Source of the DNA: Poecilobothrus nobilitatus
Taxonomy: Eukaryota > Arthropoda > Insecta > Diptera > Dolichopodidae
DNA length: 64,000 nt
Direction: 5' to 3'
NCBI GenBank assembly: GCA_947095535.1
Contig: OX352773.1
Coordinates: 109,871,950-109,935,949, forward strand
Each line of letters begins with the position of its first letter. Positions within the stretch are counted from its first letter, which is position 1. The notes under the pieces were generated by a model. It ran no database searches. It saw nothing but the letters and a program-made list of their open reading frames with translations, and was not told where the DNA came from. Below, in pieces: positions 43,650-54,089 of this stretch. The translations under genes and the position numbers were made by a program.

Positions 43650-44860
43650 CAAAATCAATCTGGATTTAGAGCCTGCCACATCACCACCACTACTATGCTT
43701 GGGATAACTGAAAAAATTAGGGAAAACATTGATAAGAAATACGTTTCTATCTTACTGCTTCTTGATTTTAGCAAAGTCTTTGACACCATAAACCATATTC
43801 TCCTTTGTAAAAAACTTGTCAACCAATTTTTCTTCTCGCTTCCGGCCACCAAACTCATATTCTCCTATCTATCAGACACATTTCAATGCAGTTGTGTTGG
43901 TGATTTATTTTCTAATTTCAATATAATGAACAAAGGGGTTCCCCAAGGCTCATTTCTTGGGCATCTTTTGTTTGTTATTTATATCAATGATCTACATTCT
44001 GTGATCAAACATTCATTAACTCATATCTTTGCAGATGATGTTCAGCTCATGGTGTATTGTAGCATAAACGAGCTTCTTAATGGTGTCTCCAAAATGAACA
44101 GTGATCTGATTGAAGTGTACAAATGGGCACAATTAAATCATTTTCAATTAAATGTTTCTAAAACCCAGGCCATAGCTATTTATAAAAAACCCATCAAACA
44201 CTTAATGCCTAATATTTACCTTAATGGGGTTGTAGTACCTCTCTCTGCCCTTGTTAAAAGTCTAGGTCTTTATATAACAGAAGACTTGAAATGGGATAAA
44301 CAGGCTGCTGTAATAAATAAAAGCATATATTTCATACTTAAAAAACTTCATTTCCTCAAACACTTCCTCCCGCAACATGTACGTCTTAAACTTGTCAAAT
44401 GCTTGATAATTCCTCACTTTCTCTACGGATGTGAAATCTTTAGTGGTTGTGATGCCAGTACATTTTTGAAACTAGAAAGATCATTAAACTCCGCAACTCT
44501 ATTCATTTATTCACTGGGCCGGTATGATCATATTTCACATCTCACCGTGTATGTAATTGGTTGTCCGCGACTTAAAACTTTCTATAATTTACGCTGTCTA
44601 ATTATGCTGTTTAAAATACTTCGATCATCACTCCCTGTTTATCTTTTTTCTAAATTTAATCAATTGCATTCTTTAAGATCTAATCAAATTCGGTTCCCTC
44701 GATTTACTACTAGACCTATGGACCTTTCTTTTGTGGTAAGAGTTATCAGACTATGGAACCTATTACCAACTTCAATTAAAGTCCATGTTTCTATGAGTAA
44801 ATTTATTATTGATTGCAATCAAGTGTTCTTAAGTTCAATCAAATTTTTTTCTTCGGCATT
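43650..44860 (+). pseudogene. LINE E reverse transcriptase, 428-residue open frame
   Basis: The frame 43695-44981 is open and carries the RT core: 'LLLLDFSKVFDTINH' (motif A, 43755), 'NKGVPQGSFLGHLLFVIYIND' (motif B), 'HIFADDVQLMVYCSINELL' (motif C with F-A-D-D), 'WAQLNHFQLNVSKTQAI', 'LGLYITEDLKWDKQ', and the C-terminal 'RLWNLLPTSIKV' (44750). The start of the RT domain (fingers) lies upstream in a broken frame ('NQSGFRACHITTTTM', 43660). The last ~40 residues are translated T-rich 3' UTR. Confidence 0.87.
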
Positions 44861-45249
44861 TCATTGCTTACTAATATTGTTATTTTCTCTTTTTTTTTTT
44901 TTTTTCGTTTTTTGTGTGACCTGGCTTTTTTTAATAGTATTGTCTTGCCAGCTTCTTATTTGCACCTTCTCTTCAAATTAAATTATTTAGTTGTTAATGT
45001 CATTCTAAAATTTGGGTATTGCAATTGTTATTAGGTATTTGTTGATTACATATTATATAATCATTAGCTTTGTAATTCTTATTTTTTATTGAACTGTAAA
45101 ATTATATTAATTTAATGTAAATAATTGTATATATATATTTTTTTTTTTTTTAATAATTATATTTTTTAATCCAAATTTGTGATTTCCTAACTACACTTAT
45201 AAGGCTAGGCCTTTTGTACTTTTATTGGGATAAATAAATAAATAAATAA

Positions 45250-46527
45250 ATTAATTTTGAGTTATATTTGAAATTAGTTTGTTTATTATTTTTAAAAATA
45301 AATTAGTTAGATTACCTGGATTTGACGGTAGACCTGATATAACCATATTACTCCTATTTTTTAATTATGTTTCTTTCTCAATCAAAGATTCCAAGTAATT
45401 AATTTTTTTTCCAAATCTTCATTCCTTTTGTAAACTAATGTTTTCTTATATTATTAACTTCTCCGTTTTCATAGCCTTCTCTAGTTGATTTGTTATGAAG
45501 TTTAGTGATGTGTGTATACCAATTACTACAGACCCCAGGTTTTTTAAATACTGAGCTATCACTTTCGAAGTGCAATTAGCAGGATTAAACAGCACAAGAA
45601 CGGCATTCTCGTTTGTTTCATTTGTTTTACTTTGATAAGTTTTTAAATTATTAGAACAATCACGATTTTCATCCTCTTCCATCACCACAATTGATCCATC
45701 GGTCGATGGGCAGCTATTGCATTTCCATAATATACTGCCCCGCTTTATTTTTGCCAATAAATCATTTGAGACTCCAACGTATGCATCATGAAACGTTCCA
45801 CCACAGCATCCACTGCGTTATAATGCTATAGTCTTGGCTTTGATAGCCTTTTTGCATAAAATAAATTGCTTTTCCATTACAAGTTTAATTTTTATTATAA
45901 AAGTAAGTATTATAATAAACTATTCTGCGCGCGAAATTTTGAAAGTTTTTAAAAAAAAAAAACTTTTTTGTTTTTCTTTGTTTTTGCAATTTCCTCCAAT
46001 AGATATTCAAATAATAATTTATAACTACTTTTTGTGTACTTCTTTTTTTTTTGGTTTTTAAGAAATGTTTACTTTAAAATATGTAAAAAAAAAAATTATT
46101 TCAAAAATAATTTATTCAGGAGCGAAAAAAAAATTTGCGTCCTTTCTATTTGACGTTTTGACGTTCCAATAACATATTTAATTTGGACAAACCAAGATTT
46201 GGGTTGCCTTTTAATACTTTTCATAGAGAGAGTTATGTAGGCTTTCATCCCTAGAAGAATTATTTCACTAATCGCATTATTGGCTTTCATCCCTAGAAGA
46301 ATTATTTCACTAATCGCATTATTGGTAAAGTCAATATTTCTGTTGCTAAAGCACAAAGACCAATCAAAACCTTTAAAAAATTCATTTAAACCTTTCCAGT
46401 TAGCAGGGCTATAACGTCATACTATTTTTTTGGGACAGACCTTTGATTGGTCTGAGTGCTAATTACTTCAATTCTTTGATTCTATGAGCATTAATCAAGC
46501 AGTGGTCGAAACAACCAAGAGGAGAGC
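45250..46527 (-). repeat. Right arm of the 1.28-kb inverted repeat
   Basis: Reverse complement of 40747-42023, directly after the LINE E tail, ending in ...GGAGAGCT at 46527. The ORF1 remnant runs on the minus strand from 45877 to about 45330, with the same TAA after 'KTIAL' as in the left arm and 9 amino-acid differences over 103 residues. Confidence 0.92.
45330..45877 (-). pseudogene. CR1-type LINE ORF1 with PHD-like finger (right arm)
   Basis: Minus-strand copy of the ORF1 at 41397. The PHD-like cysteines 'RSGCCGGTFHDA' and 'LWKCNSCPS' are kept except that the first Cys after the stop is Arg. The end 'FNPANCTSKVIAQYLKNL' agrees with the left arm. The frame is open over 45757-45446. Confidence 0.75.
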
Positions 46528-47215
46528 TTACTGAGACCTTTTATTTCTCAAGATGTGTAGTCAGAAACAGGTCCAGGAGATGACCAATCTGGTCTACACG
46601 GTCAGGAATTTTAGTGGGGTTTTGAGCACGTTGAGTAAGATGGAATAATGAAGCGAAAAGCTCAATTTGTTTCCCAATTAAGTTTTGACTGAGAGAATTT
46701 CCATTGGAGTAGTGGAGCTAGTTTCTATTATGGATATTGAAATCACCAGCCACAACAATTTCAGATTCTGGGTTTAATTCCAAAATTTCATTAACCTGGT
46801 TGGTGAGATTTTCAATCTCCAAAATAGACTCCAGTTCACCAGAGTTTGGAGACCTGCACACATAACATAAATGAATGACGTGCTTAGCAAGAATGATTTT
46901 TATCTAATTGTAGTGGAACATTTGATTGGAACACTTATATTTGTGGAGAACGCTATAAGCGACATCATTTCTAACATAAAGAGCGATCCCACTATGGGGC
47001 ACAAAATGAGAGATAAACGAGTAATTGCCAACGACAAAGTTGTCGTATTGCCCAATCACCTGGATCTCACGTAATGCTAATATTGTTGATTTTACTGAAT
47101 TAAGGTGGCCTTGGGCGGCAAGAAAATTCTACTGCAGACCACGAACATTGCAAAAATTTTCACTAAAATTGGCAATGATTAATAACAACATTCGGCTGGA
47201 AACTATATAAATGTT
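46528..47215 (-). pseudogene. LINE A endonuclease fragment (minus strand)
   Basis: On the minus strand 'REIQVIGQYDNFVVGNYSF', 'SGIALYVRNDV', 'ESEIVVAGDFNIHNRN' and 'NLIGKQIELFASLFHLTQRA' match the family of 7500-7780, with the GDFN motif kept. A few stops and frame changes are present (for example TAG for Trp after HNRN). The RT is absent; the piece is cut at 46528 by the inverted repeat. Confidence 0.83.
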
Positions 47216-48030
47216 ATAATCGAGAAGAAAAAGGAAAAATACAAAAACCAAAAGATTCAATTATTTAAAGAATTTGACAAACGAAGAGTAAATTAAAAAA
47301 TTAACCGAAGTGAATTTTAATATTGAGTGATCAATAAATAGTCAATATAATTAGCACTGAATTACCAATTAATTAATAGTAAAAGATAAGCAGTAAACAT
47401 TCATAAATAATAAATATTAATGTTAAGCATTAATAATCACCACAGATAACAAAAAGTTTGCAAAATACTTTCAGCAGTTTTTAATTCCTTATCAAAAGTA
47501 ATTGCAACTCAAACTCAACTACGGATAATGTAAACACGATACTTAAATAATGCTCAATGTAAACATAGCAAAATGAGGTAGAAAATTAATAAAATAAACA
47601 ACAATATAATCTATCACAAAAAACGTGAATGTATGAAAAGGACATATCTATTGTTTGATCATTTGACGTGTAGTTCAGCCGCACGTTTGTAAGTAAAAAT
47701 AATGTTTGTGAATTTAAAAATTAAAATTAGTGAAAATATAGAAAAATTAAAAATGGAAAACTAAAAATTAAAGCTAAAATATTAATAACAAAATAAAATA
47801 AAAAGTACAATTATAATAAAAAATTAATTATGCAGAGTTAAATTTTAAAGTAGAAGAAATTATGCCAAATTTTGTACTTAATACTTGAATGTATATAAAT
47901 ACAATTGACTTCTTGAGTTTACGTTAGATCAGCAAATTTAAGACTAAGTTAAAGTTGATTATAGACTTTTATAAGAAAAGTGCAAACAAATAAAAAGAAA
48001 AACAAGAAAAAAAAAAAATCAAATTGTAAT
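47216..48030. other. AT-rich stretch without recognisable gene
   Basis: No motif on either strand. It lies upstream of the polymerase fragment and could be its 5' flank. Weak repeats of 'TTAATTGATAGT'-like sequence near 47370 do not form an array. Confidence 0.45.
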
Positions 48031-49815
48031 CTGATAAATGTAAAAAAGTGTTCACAAGATTTGACAATTTAAAAAGACATAAATGTGAAATAAAATTAAA
48101 ACATAATTGTGATATATGAAAAAAATTGTTTAGTAGAAAAGATAATTTATTTTAACATTTATTTATTTTTGTAAAATTTTGCAGTAACTGCAAACAAAAC
48201 ATCACAAACAATTTGTGGAACTACCACATTCAAACAAATAAGCATAAAAGTAATGTGGCAGAAGTAATCTAATGTTAGACATATTGATGAATAATTTTAA
48301 AATAGAGTAGAAACGTTTATTAGAGATAATGATAATGAAAGCATACTGAACCCATAAAATTTACTGGAAAAGGCTCAGACCGATATAATTGAATTGTTGA
48401 CGCAATCATTAAAAAAGCACAACGCCATAAAAGTAAATCTTGAGCTTTTTGGTGAAAATATAAAGCCAACAGAAGAAGTGTTTCAAAATATATCAATCAA
48501 ATCTTTTCAAATTCGAATGTTTAGTATTACACAAGCAGATGATCTCAATGATTTTTTGAAAAAGTTAATTCAACAACAAGCAGCAGACTTCCAACAAAAA
48601 GACAGTAGCTGGAAGTTAATCAGAATTTTACACATTGAAATGAATATTATTCAACAACAAGCAGAAGATTTCCAAAAAAAGACAGTACCTTGGTGTTAAT
48701 CAGAATTTTACACATTGAAATAAATATTAATAAATATGAGCCAATACGTGTGTTTAGTTATATTAGACTACCGAAAAACATAGATGATAAAAAATTATAT
48801 TCATTAATATTCAAAAGAAAGATAACATCTGTTTCAAGAGGTGTTTAGTATATCAGCTTTCCAAATTTGTGTTCAAAATACTGTACGAACATCTTTATAC
48901 AAAATTAAACACTTCTGTATCCGTAGTCGAGCTAGAGTTTGGTGATATACGACAACTTAATTTTAGCAATATGCAATTTCTAGCTAAATTGAGCGAATTA
49001 AATTTATTCGAAAAACTAGAAAGTGATATAAATATTAATATGTTTGTGCTGGAAGTCATTAGTAAAAAAAGCTAGTTTGTAGGACTATTATATTTAACAA
49101 AATGTGAAAAAAATACCATCTTAATTTATTGCTTTTGGAAAAGGGTGAGAAATTTCATTTTGTCTATACAAAAATTTATCAAGATTAATACGTAGGTAAT
49201 TTTATAGCAAATCATTCAAATGACATTTATATTTGTAAGATGTGCTTGCAATATTTATATATATTACAACAGCGTGATTTACACAAAGCCGAGTGCAACA
49301 AAGTCGTTGCAAAGCTCCCATTGAAAAAGATACACTAGAGTTTAAAAATTATCAACAACAATCAGAAACACCTTAAACAGCATAATAACAAGCTGATGCT
49401 GAGAGTATTTTACAATCTATTGCAAGATGCAGTTCTAATCCAATGATGTCTTCAACAACAAATATTGATAAATATGTTCAGGTAGCTTTCTTGTACTACA
49501 TTAAGTGTTCTTTTGATGATAATCTAAGCTGTTACAAAGAATTTGTTGGAGCTAATTGTGCTAAAAAATAATATCTGTAATACATACATATATAATATCT
49601 GTAATACATACATGTGCTGTAATGTCATTAACAAAACCATGTAGTTAGTTGGCTAAAAATATTTTTATGAATTCAAACCCAATGAATCTGTTAACACCTG
49701 ATGAGCAACTTCAACATATTTAGATTTTAATGATAAAATTAGAGACCATTGCCACTTTACTGGTAATTATAGTGGTCCCGCTCATTCTAGATGTAATTTA
49801 TTGTATAGGCCACCA
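48030..49815 (+). pseudogene. polB: Polinton family-B DNA polymerase, N-terminal part with zinc fingers
   Basis: The order of motifs on plus: two C2H2-like fingers ('KCKKVFTRFDNLKRHKC', 48027; 'KKLFSRKDNL', 48118), 'AIKVNLELFGENIKPTEE' (48424), 'LNDFLKKLIQQQ', 'GDIRQLNFSNMQFLAKLSEL' (48941), 'DININMFVLEVI', 'ADAESILQS' (49395; exonuclease Exo I, D.E kept), 'FLYYIKCSFDDN' (49488) and 'IRDHCHFTGNYSGPAHSRCN' (49738), a hallmark of Polinton and related viral PolB. Frames change several times. It ends at about 49815, before the polymerase palm. Confidence 0.85.
48568..48727 (+). repeat. ~79-bp tandem duplication inside polB
   Basis: The segment starting ATTCAACAACAAGCAGCAGA (48568) is repeated from about 48648 with a few changes; both contain 'TTAATCAGAATTTTACACAT'. 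The duplication adds about 26 codons and helps to break the frame. Confidence 0.9.
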
Positions 49816-49912
49816 AATTTTTTTTTGTATAGTATACGCTAATAGTATATACTATAAAGCATCCATAGTAGACGCTATATATGGATCCATAGTGTATACT
49901 ACGGATGCTTTC
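49816..49912. other. Palindromic junction between polB and integrase
   Basis: GCATCCATAGTAGAC (49859-49873) and GTATACTACGGATGC (about 49895-49910) are imperfect inverted repeats around CTATATATGGATCCATAGT, itself with palindromes TATATA and ATGGATCCAT. Upstream lies the last polB-like codon group; downstream integrase sequence starts at the right arm of the palindrome. Confidence 0.75.
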
Positions 49913-50215
49913 ATTTCAGAATATGTATGATAATGATTAATTTTTTTTCTTTCCATAAGTTTTCTAAATTCCATATTAAAAAATTCTTTCTCTTGATCGG
50001 AATGAATATTTTTTGGGTGTGTTCCAGCACGTTTGAAAATGTTTTGCATGCTAAGTAAAACGTTATTAGCATTTTTAGATTTAATTGGTTCAGCATAAGC
50101 ATATTTCGAAAAGATATCTATTACAGTTAATAAATATTTATTTCCTTTGTTATACTTTGCATATGGAATCATTTCTGCTAAATCAATTTGGCCATGTATA
50201 AACCTTTTTTAATAA
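49900..50215 (-). pseudogene. Polinton integrase fragment, copy 1
   Basis: The minus-strand frame from 50215 reads 'QIDLAEMIPYAKYNKGNKYLL' and 'TVIDIFSKYAYAEPI' (first catalytic Asp region), 'IHSDQEKEFFN' (second Asp) and 'HTYSEMKAS'. It then jumps at about 49912 into the palindromic junction. The catalytic Glu, C-terminal region and chromodomain found in copy 2 are lost. It cannot be active. Confidence 0.88.
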
Positions 50216-50261
50216 ATTTTCTTCGACGAAAGTTTCGTCTGGCTGTTCTATGTATTTCCGA

Positions 50262-50544
50262 TACTATTTGCGTCTTTGACATTATGCTTGTACCATTTTA
50301 TCAGATTTTTCAATTCTATTTTATAATTTTCTATAGAGTAACAATTACATGTATCCGGTCCAGATGACGAGTTGTCGTAAGCCCAAGGACAAAGAGCGAA
50401 ATGGGTTCCGTATATTGACGTAAATTTTTCTGTTGTTGAAAATTCTTTAAAGTATTTATACAGGTGAAAAATACGTTACTTATGCTCATTTAATAACACA
50501 GAGGAATATGATTTTAAAAACTCTTCCACTTACTTCACTTCCAT
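50262..50544 (-). pseudogene. Small Polinton ORF of unknown function, copy 1
   Basis: Counterpart of 57343-57621. ATG at 50544 is followed by a stop at codon 5, and another in-frame stop occurs near 50475. 'TSIYGTHFALCPWAYDNSS' and the cysteine group survive. No function assigned. Confidence 0.7.
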
Positions 50545-50693
50545 CTTTTAAAATGAGTATAAATTATACACGTTTGTTGCTTATATATATATTTCATTAT
50601 ATTTATAGACAATATATTTCAATATATATTTCAGTATATATTTCAAGACAAAACTATTTTACCTCTTAATCATTTTTAAAACACAAACCGACA
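50545..50693. promoter_or_regulatory. Divergent intergenic region, copy 1
   Basis: The 149-bp gap separates minus-strand genes (integrase, small ORF) from the plus-strand ATPase. It contains TATATATATA near 50582 and several 'ATATTTCA' repeats, matching the corresponding region at 57622-57730. A bidirectional promoter is an inference from layout only. Confidence 0.4.
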
Positions 50694-51404
50694 ATGATAT
50701 ATTTTAATCATCCATTTACAATTATGGTAACGGGACCATCTGGATGTGGGAAAACGACATTTGTATGCAACTTTATCAAAAATATTACTAGATTGATACA
50801 TCCCAAAATTGAAAAAACCATTTTATAACCCGGAAATTTCTGCTGTTCCAAGAAATATATTTTTCCCTGATATAGATTTTTATACCGGCATTCCGGAAGA
50901 GCTTAGTGAAAATGAAACTAAACCTACTCTAATTGTTTTAGACGATTTAATGTTAGATTCACCAAACAAACAAGTATGTGAACTTTTTACTAAAAGTTCG
51001 CACCATCGTAATTTGTCTATCATATTATTAACGCAAAACGTTTTTTATCAGGGAAAATTCTCACGAGATATATCATTAAATTGTAAATATTTGGTACTTT
51101 TTAAAAACCCACGACATAAATCATAAATTTTTCCACTAGCCAGACAACTATATCCTGAAAATGTAAAAAGTTTCTGAGAGTATATCATGAGTCAATATCA
51201 AGGCCGCATGATTACATTGTATTGGATTTAACACAAGACATTAACGAATTATTTCGAATTAGAACTAATATTTTTTCAAAAGAATATTGTATTTGTTTTT
51301 GTGATACCGGTGATTTAAACAACAGTCAGAAGTATGAAACGGTTGAAGAAAAACCAACATATGTTACATGAACTAGAAAAGTGCAAGAAGAAGAAATTTC
51401 GTGA
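50694..51404 (+). pseudogene. Polinton packaging ATPase, copy 1
   Basis: A FtsK/HerA-type (A32-like) ATPase thought to pump DNA into the capsid. ATG at 50694; Walker A 'GPSGCGKTTF' (50735) and Walker B 'TLIVLDDLM' (50930) are intact. 'SHHRNLSIILLTQNVF' is the sensor region, 'FPLARQLYPEN' and 'LVLFKNPRHKS' follow. Frameshifts at about 50800 and 51170 and stops at 51126 and 51371 break it. Copy 2 has different lesions. Confidence 0.88.
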
Positions 51405-51666
51405 AAATGTTCTTAAATATTGTGATGATGATATTATAAAGACCATTGCGAAAATTGCCATCAATGTATTAAATGACAATAATAAGATAACACCAACGTA
51501 AAAAGCAAAATTAAAAAAACATAAAAAACAATTAAGATTTTTAGCCTGTACAAAGAAAAGTATAAAAGTCAAACGAAAAATATTAGTACAACATGGTGGG
51601 TTTTTATCAACTTTAATCGGAACTATATTATCTGGTGTAATAGGAAAATTGCTTAGTAAGACATAA
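51334..51666 (+). pseudogene. Small basic Polinton protein with hydrophobic C terminus, copy 1
   Basis: The frame starts at ATG 51334, inside the 3' end of the ATPase gene in another frame (71-nt overlap). It matches 58424-58756: 'FRENVLKYCDDDIIKTI', 'INVLNDNNKITPT', basic 'KAKLKKHKKQLRFLAC', and 'LVQHGGFLSTLIG' with a hydrophobic end. One TAA after KITPT (about 51499) interrupts it. Such proteins accompany Polinton capsid genes; their function is not settled. Confidence 0.75.
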
Positions 51667-51674
51667 TGCAGCGA

Positions 51675-52314
51675 ATGATTGTTATGTCCCCGAAAATATT
51701 TTCAAAATTTAGTAAATTAATTCAAGATGATAAAAACTTGGGCCTTAGATCAAAAAATGAAAAAAGTTTTGTATGATATAAAATCAAAACCATTGGAAAA
51801 ATGGTACTTGTATCGTCAAAATCTCATCAAATATGGAATTAACGAAAGACACGCAAAAAAAATACCAGAAAAGGCTAATAATCTTAAATTTGATACAGGC
51901 ACTCAAACAAAATTCTTTTCTAAACGAAATGTGTATACAGAAACTGAATTACCTAAATACAAATCAACTTCAGCACAAACCAGTTTTGTGCCATTAGTTA
52001 CTGATGATGTCTTTGAATACGATCCTAAAAAAGAACATTCATATATGGATATCGATTTAACCCATTACGATTTGGATGATGAAAATTCATTTAAAAAATT
52101 AGCTCAAACTGAAATGTTAAAAGATGAAAAATTAGTAAAAAGACCATTTCTAAGCTCTGATTATCGAATGTTTGAAACACCAAGTGGTGATGTAATTACC
52201 GTTGCTGTACTATCTCCTGAAAAAAAGAAAACACTAAGATCGGAACACCGGAATGGACAACATATAAATAGTGTACCATTATATGTTTTAGAAGAAGTTA
52301 ACAAAGATGGATAG
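51675..52314 (+). pseudogene. EKW-type Polinton protein, copy 1
   Basis: ATG at 51675; after a frameshift near 51735 the frame 51727-52314 is open. It shows 'LDQKMKKVLYDIKSKPLEKWYLYRQNLIKY', of which the pattern 'L..EKW..Y...L..Y' is frequent in Polinton gene sets, then charged acidic stretches. A ~90-bp deletion at 52243 removes the C-terminal SSTILSQFPETKKRK-type region kept in copy 2. The 3' end overlaps the penton-like gene by 8 nt. The function is unknown. Confidence 0.75.
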
Positions 52315-53242
52315 TCAAGATGACTTCTATGTAACATTGTTTAGTAATGATAATTTAAAGCTGTTTCCAGACAACTCTTTAGCTTCGTTTGAAAATAAGT
52401 TACCTATTCACTTTGATTTAAGAAATGGAAATTGGAAAGTTGGTCTCTCAGAAATATATCTGAACGATTTCCTACAAACAGAAGAATGTAACAAAGAAAA
52501 ATATGCTTTTTTAAATATTGGCCAGTACAATGTTTATGTTGCAAATATTGAAAAACCTCTTAAAAAAATCAAAGTAACCAAATCTATAGGTTACACATAT
52601 TATTCATATGATGATTCGGAATTTCATTTGGATGATTGGAAGTTTAATTTTTTGCCAACACTTATTAAATATATCTCCTAATACAGGGTTTACTCGAAAC
52701 CAGGTTTGGAAAGAAATTTTTAATGAAGGCTTGACATATATATATCTCTAATCCAAAGAATTATGATGAAGTAACATTAAAAAAGTGTCAGAATCTAACT
52801 GGAACGATTTAATTCGAATATCGCAAACTTTCGATGAAGATAGTTTCTATATAAAAATTAATCATAGTTATAATGTAAAAACATTGTTAACTGAATTATT
52901 TCAACAGAAAAAAAATATAAAAAATTTCAAAACGAAATTACCTGAACTATTCAAATTAGCTGTAATAATAATGATGAATTGAATGGAATGGTGATGATTT
53001 ATTCAGATATAGTTCAATTATTTGTTTTCGGAAGTAGTAAAGTGCGTGCATTGAGAGCTATTAACATAGAAAATTGTAGAATACCTATAAATATTGAATT
53101 TGAAAATGTCCATTACATACCTATAGAAAAAAATATTTTTGAAACTATAGCTATTAAAATCTGTAACCAACACGGTGATGGAATAAATTTTGTTCCAAAC
53201 TTCTATTCAACAAAAATTGTTTTACACTTTAAAAAGCATTGA
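52307..53242 (+). pseudogene. Penton-like minor capsid protein, copy 1
   Basis: Predicted vertex protein of the capsid. 'MDSQDDFYVTLFSNDNLK' and 'FENKLPIHFDLRNGNWKVGL' (52370-52460) match the start of Polinton minor capsid (penton) proteins. Fragments 52785-52982 and 52979-53242 complete the C-terminal part ('DIVQLFVFGSSKVRALRAI'). Frameshifts near 52680, 52760 and 52975 break it. An ~80-bp block (53005-53100) is present here but deleted in copy 2. Confidence 0.83.
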
Positions 53243-53293
53243 TTGCTAAAAACCATATAATTACTACTACTTAAATATGATATCCTATCAAAC

Positions 53294-53720
53294 ATGGAAC
53301 GAGCTTACGTGAGATATTATTTATCGCAAGTGAGCGGGGGTCTCCACGACATTGGACCTCTATTACAATTTTATCCAGCTATACAGAGAGGTCGCGGTTT
53401 CGGAAATATATTCGGAAGTTTAATTCGTTACTTGAAACCAGTTTTTACATCAAGTTGGGACCTAATTAAAAAAGAGGCTGTAAACACAAGTAAAAATATT
53501 TTAAATGTTATAGCATATGGTGCAAACATAAAAGAAGCTGTAATTGATCAAAGCAAAGGTGGTATAAAAAATTTACGAAAATCAGTAGTTCGATGTATGG
53601 TGGAAGTCGAAGAGCCATAAAAAGACGAAGCGGTATAAAAAGACGACCAGTTTCTAAAAAGACACATTTAAAGTCGAAACGACGAAAAAAGCAAAGTAAA
53701 AGCTCTGATATATTCAATTA
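53294..53720 (+). pseudogene. Core-like Polinton protein, copy 1
   Basis: 'YYLSQVSGGLHDIGPLLQF', 'RGRGFGNIFGSLIRYLKPV' and 'DQSKGGIKNLRKS', then an Arg/Lys-rich tail, match 60410-60796. The layout resembles adenovirus pVI/pX-type core proteins seen in Polintons and adintoviruses. A 13-bp deletion near 53590 shifts the frame, so the basic tail 'RRSGIKRRPVSKKTHLKSK' is read out of frame. Confidence 0.78.
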
Positions 53721-53723
53721 AAA

Positions 53724-54089
53724 ATGGAGTGTATGAAATCTGAACTTGATCTTTTTGCGTCATTACCAGTACAAACAAGTATTTTGCGTTCAGAAGAGGT
53801 AGCATACAATCCCCTAGCTTCTTTAGAGGCATCACCTTCAACTATAGAATTTGTTTCGCTTGGAAATGGAGATACATATCGAGATTTATCCTCAAGCTAC
53901 ATCAAATTTAAACTTCAAATATTAAAAAAGGATGGATCAGTGTGGAGTGCAAATGATAAAATAGGAACCGGACCTGATACAAGAGCAGCCCCGCAACCCA
54001 GTGTTGTAAATAATTTATTACACTCTTTGAATAAGCAATGTAGTGTAACTCTAAACGGGAAAAACATCACTCCTTCAGACTCCTTATAC
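53724..54089 (+). pseudogene. Major capsid protein gene, copy 1, cut by hAT insertion
   Basis: The first ~122 codons of the Polinton double jelly-roll major capsid protein (family often annotated 'F54H12.2-like'): 'MECMKSELDLFASLPVQTS', 'SPSTIEFVSLGNGDTYRDL', 'KQCSVTLNGKNITPSDS'. At 54089 the sequence changes to a hAT end, and no continuation is found downstream of the hAT. Copy 2 shows what is missing. Confidence 0.93.

Larger units (their letters stand above)
42290..45249 (+). mobile_element. LINE E (EN and RT) between the inverted-repeat arms
   Basis: Plus-strand EN (42452-43110) and RT (43630-44860), an AT-rich 3' UTR, and a tail of (AAAT)n at 45231-45249. The tail ends exactly where the right arm starts. 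LINE E differs from LINE C and LINE D in RT sequence. Confidence 0.8.
49900..54089. mobile_element. Polinton/Maverick copy 1, partial
   Basis: Gene order: integrase fragment and a small ORF on minus, then ATPase, small basic protein, EKW-type protein, penton-like protein, core-like protein and the start of the major capsid gene, all on plus. It is collinear with copy 2 at 56457-61240 and about 90 % identical by eye. Missing are the C-terminal half of integrase and, after the hAT insertion, most of the major capsid gene. Most genes are broken. Confidence 0.9.

Noticed and set aside
44813..45034. 73-codon frame after LINE E RT
   Set aside because: Lies in T-rich 3' UTR, overlaps the RT end and has no motif.
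46871..47210. Plus-strand frames of 67 and 61 codons
   Set aside because: Antisense of the LINE A endonuclease remnant.
49730..49930. 66-codon plus-strand frame spanning the polB-integrase joint
   Set aside because: Starts inside polB in another frame and runs into the palindromic junction; no independent motif.
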